From positions 17,301 through 81,300 of the forward strand of contig NZ_FQZM01000016.1 of the NCBI RefSeq assembly GCF_900142025.1: a stretch of 64,000 nt of DNA. Reading direction: 5' to 3'. This DNA comes from Desulfofundulus thermosubterraneus DSM 16057 (GTDB lineage Bacteria; Bacillota; Desulfotomaculia; Desulfotomaculales; Desulfovirgulaceae). Positions 25,799 to 34,507 of the stretch are shown piece by piece. The notes under the pieces are model-generated. The model was not told the origin of the DNA and did not search any database. It saw only the letters and a program-made list of their open reading frames with translations. The position numbers and the translations under genes were made by a program. Position 1 is the stretch's first letter. Each line of letters begins with the position of its first letter.

Positions 25799-26923
25799 TT
25801 AAATATCCAGCACCAGGTTGTTGCGGTGGACCACCTCGTCGTAGTCCTTATGCCCCAATACCCTGGCAATCTCCCTGGTCTGTAAGCCCTTGATGCGTTC
25901 CACTTCGGCGGAGGAGTAGTTCACTATACCACGGGCAATTTCTTTACCTGCAGGATCGCAGATGCTCACGGTGTTGCCCATCTCAAAGGAACCTTCCACC
26001 CGGATGATCCCCGAAGGCAAAAGGCTCTTGCCGTTTTCCAGCAGCGCCCGTGCCGCTCCTTCATCCACGTAGATGCGGCCGTGCACGGTGGAGCTATAGG
26101 CAATCCAGCACTTTTTTTTCTCCAGCCGGCTGCAGGGCCAGAATACCGTACCCAGGGGTTCGCCGGCCACCACCCGCCTGACCACATCCTTTTCGGAAGA
26201 ACTGGCCAGCACGGTAACGATCCCCGCGTGCATGGCAATGCGCGCCGCCTGGAGCTTGGTAACAATGCCGCCGGTACCCACCGGCGTCCCCGCCCCTCCG
26301 GAAAGGGCTTCCAGTTCCGGCGTGATTTCGTGCACTTCCGCGATTAGCCTGGCCCCGCTGTCTTTGCGGGGATCGGCATCGTAAAGGCCTGCTATATCCG
26401 ATAAAAGAACCAGCAACTCGGCATCCACCAGGGTGGCCACTAGGGCCGCCAGGTTGTCGTTATCCCCCAGCTTTATTTCCTCCACCGCCACCGTATCGTT
26501 TTCATTAATCACGGGTACCACGCCCTGGCGCAAAAGGGTATACATGGTGTTGCGGGCGTTTAAAAAGCGCCTGCGGTCACTGAAATCCTCCCTGGTCAGG
26601 AGGATTTGGCCCACGGCAATACCGTATTCGCCAAAGAACTTATCATACATATGCATAAGCATACCCTGGCCCACCGCCGCGGCGGCCTGCTTTTCCGGAA
26701 TGGTCCTGGGTCGGCGGGTGTAACCCAACCGGTGCTGTCCCACCCCAATGGCTCCCGAAGTGACCAGGAGCACTTCTTTGCCCTGGTTATGTAAATCCGC
26801 CAGTTGACGCGCCAGTTGTTCCATCTGGGAAAGGTTGGGCCGCCCGGTGGGATAGATGATGGAACTGGAACCCACCTTGACCACAACCCGTTTGATATGG
26901 TGGAAATCCCTTTCCCCGGCCAT
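25799..26923 (-). CDS. proB: Glutamate 5-kinase with PUA domain
   Basis: A 374-residue kinase catalysing the first, feedback-controlled step of proline synthesis. The amino-acid-kinase domain begins at VVVKVGSSSI and contains INENDTVAVEEI and FGDND-like LGDNDNLAALVA; the PUA domain occupies about residues 275-374 (GRIYVDEGAARAL, RGIVNYSSAEV). Start ATG 26923 was chosen over a start at 26959 because the fold begins close to it and GGTGGTG precedes it. It normally sits next to obgE; here a secreted-protein gene on the opposite strand lies between. Confidence 0.96.
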   Translation of the reverse strand: MAGERDFHHIKRVVVKVGSSSIIYPTGRPNLSQMEQLARQLADLHNQGKEVLLVTSGAIGVGQHRLGYTRRPRTIPEKQAAAAVGQGMLMHMYDKFFGEYGIAVGQILLTREDFSDRRRFLNARNTMYTLLRQGVVPVINENDTVAVEEIKLGDNDNLAALVATLVDAELLVLLSDIAGLYDADPRKDSGARLIAEVHEITPELEALSGGAGTPVGTGGIVTKLQAARIAMHAGIVTVLASSSEKDVVRRVVAGEPLGTVFWPCSRLEKKKCWIAYSSTVHGRIYVDEGAARALLENGKSLLPSGIIRVEGSFEMGNTVSICDPAGKEIARGIVNYSSAEVERIKGLQTREIARVLGHKDYDEVVHRNNLVLDI

Positions 26924-27194
26924 GAAAATCACCACCGGCAACAGTATACCATAAACCATTGACCGGTGCCAAAAGATACTATTGCGTAACTGCCGGACGG
27001 CAGCCGGTAAAAAAATTTTCAGCTTATGAAACCAAAATCCGCCTGGAAACGTCTATATAGTAGGCCATGGTTTAAAAAGTGCAGGAAGGAGGTGATCAGC
27101 ACTGGCACGGGTGCACATAACTACCGGCCAAGCACATGATTTTTTTATGCTTATAGACTTTAGATTGGCAGCTTTTTAGTTAGAGGTGCTATCT

Positions 27195-28901
27195 ATGAAA
27201 GCAATTTTCCAGAAGATCCTGATGGTTCTACCGGTCCTTTGCCTTTTTGCCTTTCCTTTACAAACCCCGGTGTATGCATCGGCCGGCATAATTATTTTGA
27301 AGCTGTCCTCCAACCAGGCAGTGGTTGACGGAACGGTTTACCCTCTCCCGGCGGCACCGGCAATTAAGGACGGCATTACGCTTGTGCCTTTGCGCTTTCT
27401 GGCGGAAACGCTGGGCATGGAAGTACACTGGGACAACCAGTCCCGGGAGATAACCATTAAAGGACGGGAGGGCCAGATCCATCTCAAACCGGAAAGCAAA
27501 GAGGCAGTGGTTGAAGGCCGGATCCAGCAACTGCCCTGCGCGCCCACCATCAGCGGCAGCACTACCCTGGTACCCCTGCGTTTCGTGGCCGAAACCTTAA
27601 AATACCAGGTTTCCTACGATGCTCCCAGCCGGGAAATCAGGATTACCCTACCCCCGCCACCGCCCCCACCAAACCGACCCCCGGTGGCCCGCTTCGAGAT
27701 CGAAAAGACCACCGTGGCCCAGGGGGAGACAGTCATTTACCGGGATGAGAGTTATGACCCCGATGGGGACGGGCTGGTGGAAGTGAAATGGACGGGCAAA
27801 CAGCGGGCCTTTTTCAAACCGGGGGAATATACCGTCGCCCTGCAGGTTAAGGACAGCCGCGGTGCGTGGAGCGAAACGGCCAGCAAAACCATTACCGTCA
27901 CCGAAGAAGTGCTCATGGATGAGATAACCTATAACCTGCACCACCCCATCCCGGGAGAACCCCTGGATTTATCGGCGGTGGAGGTGCTGCAGCTGCCCGC
28001 GGTAGATCCCGCCACCACCATGAGCCGGGAAATGTTGATGGTCAGCAACAGCCCGGAGGTATTTACCCGGGAAGGCATCCTTTATGCCGATACCCTGCGG
28101 GGAACGGCCCGGCTTTACTACCACCACATCAACGGAAGCACCGTCAACCAGCACGTTTATATCCTGGCCACCAACCAGGGCCTGGACACGGCCACGGTTA
28201 CTATCAAGAAGAAGGCCCTTGCCGGCCCCGGGGACCCCATGGCTGCAGGCCGGGCGGCCACTTACCGCTACCTGGCAATCGGGACGGAACAGGCCCGCAC
28301 CATTTACCTGGAACCGGGGGAAACGAGAATCTTAAATGAAGAGCAGAGGTCCATTCCCCCGGGACTGTGTGTACACGGCATTTTTGATATACATACCGAC
28401 CGGGAGGTACTCTTTTCCGTGGTGGCCACGGAAAACAGGGATCCCATAACCGCATACAGTGATCTGTCCACGCTTCCACCGGACGGCAAGCACATCCGGG
28501 GCACTTATCCCCTGGCCAACCGGTTCCTGTCGGTACACCTGTATGAAAACAAACCGGCCCGGCTGATTATTGCCGACGGTGGGGATGACTCTTTCCTTTA
28601 CGGCAGGGACGGAGCCACCAACCTGCTGGGGTACAACAAGGGCAATTACGGTGTGTCTTACGAAATAACCATTGAGTCGAAGCACCGCATGGGCGTGTTT
28701 TTCTCGCCCCGGGGCGGGCCCTTTGCCGGCGCGGCCACCTGGGACGACCAGCCCTTCTACCTGCCCAACCGGGGCGTGCTGAACCCACCCGGCCAGGGGG
28801 CCCTGGTGGGCATTATCGAACCCGGGCAGCAAAAAACCCTGCGTTTTATGCCCCCGGCTGCGTCCTACCTGCCCATCAACCTGATTTTTATACCTTTTTA
28901 G
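27195..28901 (+). CDS. Secreted protein with copper-amine-oxidase N-terminal repeats and a PKD domain
   Basis: A 568-residue exported protein. Residues 1-30 are a signal peptide (MKAIFQKILMVLPVLCLFAF, cut near ASA). Residues about 32-155 contain two copies of the CuAO-N-type repeat (TLVPLRFLAETLG and TLVPLRFVAETLK), common in wall-attached proteins of clostridia. After a proline stretch, about 165-240 form a PKD-like beta domain (DESYDPDGDGLVEVKWTG). The last 330 residues have no family I recognise. ATG 27195 is preferred to GTG 27186 because AGAGGTG stands six bases before it. No catalytic residues are identifiable; a cell-surface binding role is likely. Confidence 0.8.
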   Translation: MKAIFQKILMVLPVLCLFAFPLQTPVYASAGIIILKLSSNQAVVDGTVYPLPAAPAIKDGITLVPLRFLAETLGMEVHWDNQSREITIKGREGQIHLKPESKEAVVEGRIQQLPCAPTISGSTTLVPLRFVAETLKYQVSYDAPSREIRITLPPPPPPPNRPPVARFEIEKTTVAQGETVIYRDESYDPDGDGLVEVKWTGKQRAFFKPGEYTVALQVKDSRGAWSETASKTITVTEEVLMDEITYNLHHPIPGEPLDLSAVEVLQLPAVDPATTMSREMLMVSNSPEVFTREGILYADTLRGTARLYYHHINGSTVNQHVYILATNQGLDTATVTIKKKALAGPGDPMAAGRAATYRYLAIGTEQARTIYLEPGETRILNEEQRSIPPGLCVHGIFDIHTDREVLFSVVATENRDPITAYSDLSTLPPDGKHIRGTYPLANRFLSVHLYENKPARLIIADGGDDSFLYGRDGATNLLGYNKGNYGVSYEITIESKHRMGVFFSPRGGPFAGAATWDDQPFYLPNRGVLNPPGQGALVGIIEPGQQKTLRFMPPAASYLPINLIFIPF

Positions 28902-28936
28902 AGGGCTTGTCCCGGGGGAGGTTCACACCTTTTTAA

Positions 28937-28967
28937 AAGGCCTTCCCCTTAAAGTGGGGAAGACCTT
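28937..28967. terminator. Terminator after obgE and the secreted-protein gene
   Basis: AAGGCCTTCCCC/GGGGAAGACCTT stem lying between two converging genes. The minus side is followed by TTTTAAAAA. Confidence 0.65.
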
Positions 28968-28970
28968 ACT

Positions 28971-30236
28971 TCATTCCATATAAGTAAACTCAAATTTCCC
29001 GATGCGCACCGTGTCCCCTTCCCGAATACCCGCTTCCCTCAAAGCATCCTCCAGCCCCATCCGGGAAATGATCCGCTGCAGTCTTTCCACCGCCTCTTCG
29101 TTTTCCAGGTCGGTCATGGCCACGTGGCGCTCGATCTCCCGTCCTTCCACTACAAACACTCCATTCCGGCGGGATACGGTAAACCGGGGCTCCTCCACCC
29201 TGGTTACGCGCACCCTTTCCTCAACCACCGGCTCCGGGACCGGGAGCCGGTCCAGCAAATCAGCCAGGCGATAAATCAGGGGAGCTGTGCCTTCCCCGTT
29301 CAAGGCACTGATGGGGAAAATTTCGTACCTGTCACCCAGGGCCTCACGCAAACGGTCCAGGTTCTCCGCAGCCCCGGGCAAATCCATTTTATTGGCCGCC
29401 ACCACCATGGGGCGCGCCGCCAGGTCCGGGTCGTACAGGGCCAGCTCCCGGTTGACGATCTCAAAATCCTGCAGGGGGTCCCGTCCCTCGCTCCCGGCAA
29501 TATCCAGGACGTGCACCAAAAGGCGCGTCCGTTCCGTATGGCGCAGAAACTGGTGGCCTAACCCGGCACCGGCGTGGGCCCCTTCAATGAGGCCGGGTAT
29601 GTCGGCCATGACAAAACTGCGCCCCTCGTCCACCCGTACCACGCCCAGATTGGGCACCAGGGTGGTGAAGGGGTAGTCGGCAATTTTGGGGCGGGCGGCC
29701 GACACCCGGGCGATCAGGGTGGATTTGCCGGCGTTGGGAAAGCCCACCAGGCCCACATCGGCCAGCAGCTTGAGTTCCAGTTCCAACCAGCGTTCCTCTC
29801 CCGGCTCGCCTTTTTCGGCCATGCGGGGAGCCCTGTTCACCGCACTGGCAAAACGGGCATTCCCCCGTCCTCCCCGTCCTCCCCGAGCTGCCACCACTTC
29901 CTGCCCCGGGTATACCAGGTCGGCAATCACTTCCCCGGTAGCGACATCCCGCACCAGGGTACCCGGGGGGACCCTGAGGATCAGGTCCTCTCCCTGCCTG
30001 CCGTGCATATTCTTACCCATGCCGTGCTGGCCCCGCCCGGCCTTGTAATGACGCTGGTAGCGGAAATCCACCAGGGTGCGCAGGCCCGGGTCCACTTTCA
30101 GGATCACATTCCCGCCCCGGCCGCCGTCACCCCCCGCCGGACCGCCTTCGGGAACGTACTTTTCCCGGCGAAAGGCCACGCACCCGTTTCCGCCGTCTCC
30201 TCCCCGGACATAAATCTTTGCAGTATCAAAAAACAT
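28971..30236 (-). CDS. obgE: GTPase Obg
   Basis: A 421-residue GTPase for late 50S assembly and stress or sporulation signalling. Three parts are seen: the glycine-rich Obg fold (1-158, with [16 protein letters not shown]), the G domain starting [10 protein letters not shown] with NKMD for guanine recognition, and the C-terminal OCT domain (about 340-421). Start ATG 30236 has AAGGTG upstream; an earlier in-frame start at 30269 is not conserved. It follows spo0B directly, the order known from Bacillus (spo0B-obg). Confidence 0.97.
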   Translation of the reverse strand: MFFDTAKIYVRGGDGGNGCVAFRREKYVPEGGPAGGDGGRGGNVILKVDPGLRTLVDFRYQRHYKAGRGQHGMGKNMHGRQGEDLILRVPPGTLVRDVATGEVIADLVYPGQEVVAARGGRGGRGNARFASAVNRAPRMAEKGEPGEERWLELELKLLADVGLVGFPNAGKSTLIARVSAARPKIADYPFTTLVPNLGVVRVDEGRSFVMADIPGLIEGAHAGAGLGHQFLRHTERTRLLVHVLDIAGSEGRDPLQDFEIVNRELALYDPDLAARPMVVAANKMDLPGAAENLDRLREALGDRYEIFPISALNGEGTAPLIYRLADLLDRLPVPEPVVEERVRVTRVEEPRFTVSRRNGVFVVEGREIERHVAMTDLENEEAVERLQRIISRMGLEDALREAGIREGDTVRIGKFEFTYME

Positions 30237-30278
30237 ACTCTTTTCACCTTTGGTTATTATGTACCCCATTGAAATGGT

Positions 30279-30851
30279 TCAGGACTCCCGGCGGGGAAAA
30301 ACAAGTAAAATTTCAAAGGAACTTTCGCCATCCTTCTGAACTTCAACCATCTCCGCCCGGCCATCATGACCGGCCAGAAGCCTGTTGACGGCGGATATTT
30401 TCTCCTTGAGCGGTTCGCAAGGGGTCACCGCCGGAAAAACCAAACGGCAGGTGTAGCAGTCTTCCGACTCCCGCAGGGTAATCTCCAGGCGGCGGTTTGC
30501 AACCTCTGGTGACGACAGACAGGATATGGCCTGGGAAAAGGCCGTTTCCAGGGCGGCACCCACCTGTTCCCCGGCAACGGAGCAATCAGCCAGATTGCAT
30601 TGAATGTCGTAGTCTACTTCAACCTGTAAATCGGTACCTTGAGCGAGAGCCGCCAGAAATGCCGCGGTGGCCTCGGGCACCTGCAAATGGATGATTTTCG
30701 CCAGGCGCTCCAGTTCCCGGGCCACTTCCAGGAGATATTCCCGCGCCTTTTCCCCCTTATTCATTTGAATAAACCCGGAGATTACCTGTAGGTGGTTGAG
30801 AAAGTCGTGCCTTTGCAGGCGGATAAACTCCAGCAGGGATTTTAACTCCAT
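30279..30851 (-). CDS. spo0B: Spo0B-like sporulation phosphotransferase
   Basis: A 190-residue protein with the Spo0B helical hairpin at its N-terminus: FIRLQRHDFLNHLQVISG, where His in RHDFLNH is the phosphoryl acceptor. The C-terminal half resembles a degenerate histidine-kinase ATPase fold, as in Spo0B. In Bacillus, Spo0B passes phosphate from Spo0F to Spo0A; whether a full relay exists in this organism is not shown, and a role as a simple sensor-kinase dimerisation relative is possible. The ATG at 30851 follows GGAGGAAGG; the gene lies between rpmA and obgE, the conserved place. Confidence 0.82.
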   Translation of the reverse strand: MELKSLLEFIRLQRHDFLNHLQVISGFIQMNKGEKAREYLLEVARELERLAKIIHLQVPEATAAFLAALAQGTDLQVEVDYDIQCNLADCSVAGEQVGAALETAFSQAISCLSSPEVANRRLEITLRESEDCYTCRLVFPAVTPCEPLKEKISAVNRLLAGHDGRAEMVEVQKDGESSFEILLVFPRRES

Positions 30852-30937
30852 GAAACCTTCCTCCAGCATTATACTCGACAGGTTAACTTTTTCTATTCAG
30901 AAAAAGAGAATCCCTGCCGGCAAAAAAAGTCTGGCGA

Positions 30938-30966
30938 GAAAAATCAAGGCCAGCCTAAAGCTGGCC
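30938..30966 (-). terminator. Terminator after rpmA
   Basis: GGCCAGC/GCTGGCC hairpin followed by TTGATTTTT on the minus strand, 14 bases past the rpmA stop. It would lower spo0B-obg expression relative to the ribosomal genes. Confidence 0.7.
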
Positions 30967-30979
30967 CGTGTCAAATCTT

Positions 30980-31249
30980 CTAAGCTTGCAGTGCCGCCAC
31001 CGGAATCACGCTAACCTGCTTTTTATCGCGCCCTTTGCGGTGGAAGGAAACCACACCGTCTACCAGGGCAAACAGAGTATCGTCGCCGCCTTTACCTACA
31101 TTACGCCCCGGGTGAATGCGGGTTCCCCGCTGCCGTACCAGAATGCTTCCGGCGGTGACAAACTGACCGTCCTGACGCTTTACGCCGAGAAACTTGGGAT
31201 TGGAATCCCGGCCGTTACGTGAACTACCAACACCTTTTTTATGCGCCAT
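30980..31249 (-). CDS. rpmA: 50S ribosomal protein L27
   Basis: An 89-residue L27 beginning [16 protein letters not shown]. Many Firmicutes carry an N-terminal extension on L27 that the protease Prp removes, with prp lying between rplU and rpmA. Here both the extension and a prp gene are missing: the gap to rplU is only 44 bases. The two absences agree with each other. L27 lies near the peptidyl-transferase centre. Confidence 0.97.
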   Translation of the reverse strand: MAHKKGVGSSRNGRDSNPKFLGVKRQDGQFVTAGSILVRQRGTRIHPGRNVGKGGDDTLFALVDGVVSFHRKGRDKKQVSVIPVAALQA

Positions 31250-31293
31250 AATTCTCACCTCCTGCTAAGACCGGCCCCAAAAGCACGGTTTCT

Positions 31294-31605
31294 TCAGGCT
31301 TCAATTTTTTCAACGATAACCTCGGTAAAAGGCTGCCTGTGCCCTTTTTTACGGCGGTAGTTTTTCTTGGGCTTATACTTAAAGACGATAATCTTGGGAC
31401 CCCGGCCGTGGCGTACGGCTTTTAAGATTACCCTGGCTCCTTCCACCACCGGGCTGCCCACGCGGAGCTCCCCGTCCTTTTCCACAGCCAGCACCTGGTC
31501 GATTTCCACCACTTCACCGGGTTCCACCGCCAGCTTTTCCACCAGCAGGGTGTCCCCCTCACAAACCCGGTACTGTTTGCCACCTGTGGCAATTATGGCG
31601 TACAA
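31294..31605 (-). CDS. rplU: 50S ribosomal protein L21
   Basis: A 103-residue L21 ([14 protein letters not shown] at the start, [11 protein letters not shown] near the end) that binds 23S rRNA. It opens the rplU-rpmA unit with a good promoter about 115 bases upstream. The roughly 100-base leader (31606-31712) is long enough for an autogenous control structure of the L21 leader type, but I could not define one with confidence. Confidence 0.97.
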   Translation of the reverse strand: MYAIIATGGKQYRVCEGDTLLVEKLAVEPGEVVEIDQVLAVEKDGELRVGSPVVEGARVILKAVRHGRGPKIIVFKYKPKKNYRRKKGHRQPFTEVIVEKIEA

Positions 31606-31717
31606 AGATAAAACCTCCCCTTTTTCAGGTCTCGCCGAAAGCAGGTAGGGACTTTTGCCCTTTTATAAAACCCCTTTCGTGCGGTTGCGGCAGCGCGAAA
31701 ACTGCCTACGGTATAAC

Positions 31718-31745
31718 ATTTTAACACAACCGCTAGTTTTGTCAA
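31718..31745 (-). promoter_or_regulatory. Sigma-A promoter of rplU-rpmA
   Basis: TTGACA (31745-31740), 16-base spacer, TAAAAT (31723-31718), giving a start near 31711. Confidence 0.7.
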
Positions 31746-31786
31746 GCAAAACGGGAATTTAAGTAAATGTTCAGTAACCCGCCTAT

Positions 31787-32041
31787 GGTGCCGCGTTGTC
31801 CACGCTCGCTCCGGTGCTCCGCGCTGACAGCACCGCGGCTCGCTTCGGACCGGACTAGCGGCGCTGCAAAGGCGGCATGGCATTTGTACCTTACTGTCAT
31901 CTTTTTGTCATTTCAGTAAGTAACCTTTTCTAAAGCTACATTTCGGTGCCGCTGGTTTCGCGCCGCAGTCCGGTTACCCTCGCTTTGCCGGGTGCTGTTA
32001 CCAGCGCTCCGCAAGTCGCTCGCTTTGGACAACGCGGCACC
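31787..32041. repeat. MITE-like hairpin element between rng and rplU (copy B)
   Basis: A 255-base element bounded by perfect inverted arms GGTGCCGCGTTGTCC and GGACAACGCGGCACC. A second, inner inverted pair is ACCGGACT-A-GCGGCGC against GCGCCGCAGTCCGGT. Its sub-terminal blocks CAAGTCGCTCGCTTTG (32012-32027, read on the other strand) and CCACGCTCGCTCCGGT match copy A at 20959-21169. No gene is seen inside. With 31606-31786 this accounts for the gap between rplU and rng. Confidence 0.7.
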
Positions 32042-32078
32042 GTGCCGATGGTAGCGGTTTTATTGAACAATTACGGAA

Positions 32079-33767
32079 TTACTTCACCAGCCGGGCCCGG
32101 GCGTAGGTGCGGTAGACCTTGCTTACCTCCACGGGCACCGTTTCGCCCACCAGGGAGCCAGCCCCCTCAATGTCCAGGATAAAACCGTCAATACGTGCAA
32201 TACCGTCGTTGGTGTTGGAGATATGCGGTTCTTCCACCTTCACCTCCAGCACCTGGCCGGGCTTGACTGGTAAAGTGTGGGCAATGACTTCTTCTTTGCT
32301 GTAGAGAGGACGGATGCTCACTGATTCGATATGCTGCCCTTGGGAACCGCGAATGTAAAGGTTTTTGCCCGTTTTCTGCTCCAGCTCCCGCAGGTTAACG
32401 CCCCCGCTGCCAATTAGCCGGGCAGCCACCAGGGGGTGGGCCTCCACCAAAATGGTGTCGGCGCTGGTACGCCGGGCCAGTTCAATGATGCGGTTCTTGA
32501 AATGAATGCCCACCGTTTCCTCCGAGAGCACCTTACCCCGCCCCTCACAATAAGGGCAGGGGCGCTGCAATACCTCGGACAGGCTGGGACGGACCTTCTT
32601 TCTGGTCATTTCCACCAGCCCCAGCTGGGTGATGCCCAGAATATTGGTCCTGGTCTTGTCCTTTTTGATCTCTTCTTCCAGAACTTTTAGAACCTGGCGC
32701 CGGTGCCCTTCCTGCTGCATGTCAATGAAGTCGATAATGATGATCCCGCCTATATTGCGCAGACGCAGCTGGCGGGCTATTTCCACTGCCGCATCCAGGT
32801 TGGTTTTCAGCACCGTGTCCTCCAGGTTGGTGCTGCCCACATACTTGCCAGTATTAACATCTATCACGGTGAGGGCCTCGGCCTGATCGATCACCAGGTA
32901 ACCGCCGCATTTGAGCCAGACTTTACGTTTAAGCGCCCGTTCAATTTCCTGTTCAATGCCGTAATCCTGGAAGATATTTTCCCTTTCTTCTAAAAACACC
33001 TTGTATTTCAGCTTCGGCGAAGTGATGTCCAAAAGCTCCATAATTTTTTCATACTCGGAGCGGGAATCCACCGTCAGGCGGTCCACATCTTCAGTAAAAA
33101 CGTCCCGCAGGATGCGCTGGATCAGTTCCAGATCCCGGTGGATCAGGTTGGGCACCGGTCCCTGACCGGCCCGGTGGAGGATCTTGCGCCAGAGCCTGGT
33201 AAGCATATGCACATCCTGGGCAAAGTCTTCCTCTTCAACCCCCTCGGCCACCGTGCGTACGATTAAACCCATGCCTTCAGGTTTCAAGCGGGCGGCCAGC
33301 TCTTTTAACCTTTCCCGTTCCCGCTCCTGTTCAATGCGCCGGGAAATGCCGATGTAATCCATGGTGGGCATCAAAACCACATAACGCCCGGGCAGGGTAA
33401 CGTGGGTGGTCACCCGCGGCCCCTTTGTGCCGATTGGTTCCTTAACAATCTGGACAATCACATCCTGGCCCTTTTTTAATATATCGGTAATGCTGGTCCC
33501 CAGTCCGTGATGATGAAAACCGTCGCCTCCACGGGGCGGCAGGGCGTCCTCCACATATAAAAAGGCGTTCTTGTCTAAACCGATGTCTACAAAGGCCGCC
33601 TGCATGCCGGGTAGAACATTTTCCACCCGGCCGCGGAAAATATTGCCCACCAGGCGCTGCTGGAAAGAACGTTCAATATACATTTCCACCAGCACCCGGT
33701 CTTCCAGCACCGCTACCCGGGTTTCCTCTTCTCCCGCATTAATCACGATTTCCTTAAACAAAACCAA
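32079..33767 (-). CDS. rng: Ribonuclease G/E
   Basis: A 562-residue endoribonuclease of the RNase E/G family, which processes rRNA and degrades mRNA from 5'-monophosphate ends. Seen: N-terminal S1-like domain (GNIFRGRVENVLPGMQAAFV), catalytic aspartates in TVIDVNTG and IIIDFIDM, and the zinc-link CPYC. A C-terminal TRAM-like domain is likely (about 490-562). The first codon is TTG 33767, very close to AGAAGG; the TTG at 33761 has better spacing and may be the true start. It stands just before rplU in the classical order. Confidence 0.94.
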   Translation of the reverse strand: MVLFKEIVINAGEEETRVAVLEDRVLVEMYIERSFQQRLVGNIFRGRVENVLPGMQAAFVDIGLDKNAFLYVEDALPPRGGDGFHHHGLGTSITDILKKGQDVIVQIVKEPIGTKGPRVTTHVTLPGRYVVLMPTMDYIGISRRIEQERERERLKELAARLKPEGMGLIVRTVAEGVEEEDFAQDVHMLTRLWRKILHRAGQGPVPNLIHRDLELIQRILRDVFTEDVDRLTVDSRSEYEKIMELLDITSPKLKYKVFLEERENIFQDYGIEQEIERALKRKVWLKCGGYLVIDQAEALTVIDVNTGKYVGSTNLEDTVLKTNLDAAVEIARQLRLRNIGGIIIIDFIDMQQEGHRRQVLKVLEEEIKKDKTRTNILGITQLGLVEMTRKKVRPSLSEVLQRPCPYCEGRGKVLSEETVGIHFKNRIIELARRTSADTILVEAHPLVAARLIGSGGVNLRELEQKTGKNLYIRGSQGQHIESVSIRPLYSKEEVIAHTLPVKPGQVLEVKVEEPHISNTNDGIARIDGFILDIEGAGSLVGETVPVEVSKVYRTYARARLVK

Positions 33768-33782
33768 AACCTTCTTTCAAAT

Positions 33783-34472
33783 TTAACCTCCATAGGATTT
33801 TTCTGGTTCCGCCGGGTATAGGCCCGTCCGGATCACATCGGGCTGCTCATCTTTAACCGGAAGCCCGAACCGCTCCGCCAGTACCAGCACCACTTCTTCC
33901 GGGCGCACGGTTCCACGGTTACCCACGGCAAGGCTCATCTCCAGCCTGGCACGGCCATCTTCCAGCCGGCCGGACAGGGCATAAATGCCCGGGCGGATAT
34001 CCAGGACCTTTTCCTTGTCCTCCCCGGCCCGGCGGGTAATGATGACTTCCGGGGTCTCAAGCAGCCCGTCAATGCTCCTCTGCAGGTCTTCCTGAGTAAT
34101 TTCCCGCGCCAGGGATACGTCCACCCGGTAGGTGGCTTTTTCAAGGGTGGCCATCAGTGCCGGCGCGTCATCGGGAATGCGCCATACCCTGGTCACCTTA
34201 AGTCCCCGGGGAAGCTGATCGTTTAAGCGTTTAAGCATTTCATCCACCGGGAGCGCAGCCACCAGTTCCAGGTCTAAATACTCTTTTTCCCCCTTCACCC
34301 CCACAGGTAAAGGCGCCCCCAGGCTGAAGCGGGGGTGGGGGTTAAACCCCTGGGAGAAGGCCAGGGGCAGCCCGGCCCGGCGCATGGCCCGTTCAAGGGT
34401 GCGCACCAGGTCCAGGTGGGAGATGAAACGGGCCGGGCCTTCTTTGCGAAACTCAATCCGGTAACGGGGCAA
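33783..34472 (-). CDS. Radical-SAM-linked DUF2344 (TIGR03936) protein
   Basis: A 229-residue protein starting PRYRIEFRKEGPARFISHLD and containing FSQGFNPHPRFSLGAPLPVG, typical of the family found next to the TIGR03960 radical SAM gene, as here. Its biochemical role is not known; it is thought to work with its radical SAM neighbour, and in some bacteria the two are fused. I chose TTG 34472 since GGAGGT lies seven bases before it and the family's N-terminus begins there; the frame is open back to 34586, including an ATG at 34508 overlapping the previous stop. Confidence 0.88.
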   Translation of the reverse strand: MPRYRIEFRKEGPARFISHLDLVRTLERAMRRAGLPLAFSQGFNPHPRFSLGAPLPVGVKGEKEYLDLELVAALPVDEMLKRLNDQLPRGLKVTRVWRIPDDAPALMATLEKATYRVDVSLAREITQEDLQRSIDGLLETPEVIITRRAGEDKEKVLDIRPGIYALSGRLEDGRARLEMSLAVGNRGTVRPEEVVLVLAERFGLPVKDEQPDVIRTGLYPAEPEKSYGG

Positions 34473-34507
34473 AATGGGTACCTCCTGTATTATATTTACA
34501 TGAGACA

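Noticed and set aside
27089..27180. Short peptide frame after AAGGAGGTGATCAGC upstream of the secreted-protein gene
   Set aside because: The ribosome site is good but the only frames are CTG- or GTG-started peptides under 30 codons without any likeness; kept as unproven.
31593..32182. Reading frames over the rplU-rng gap
   Set aside because: They run through promoter and hairpin-element sequence with no ribosome site or family likeness.
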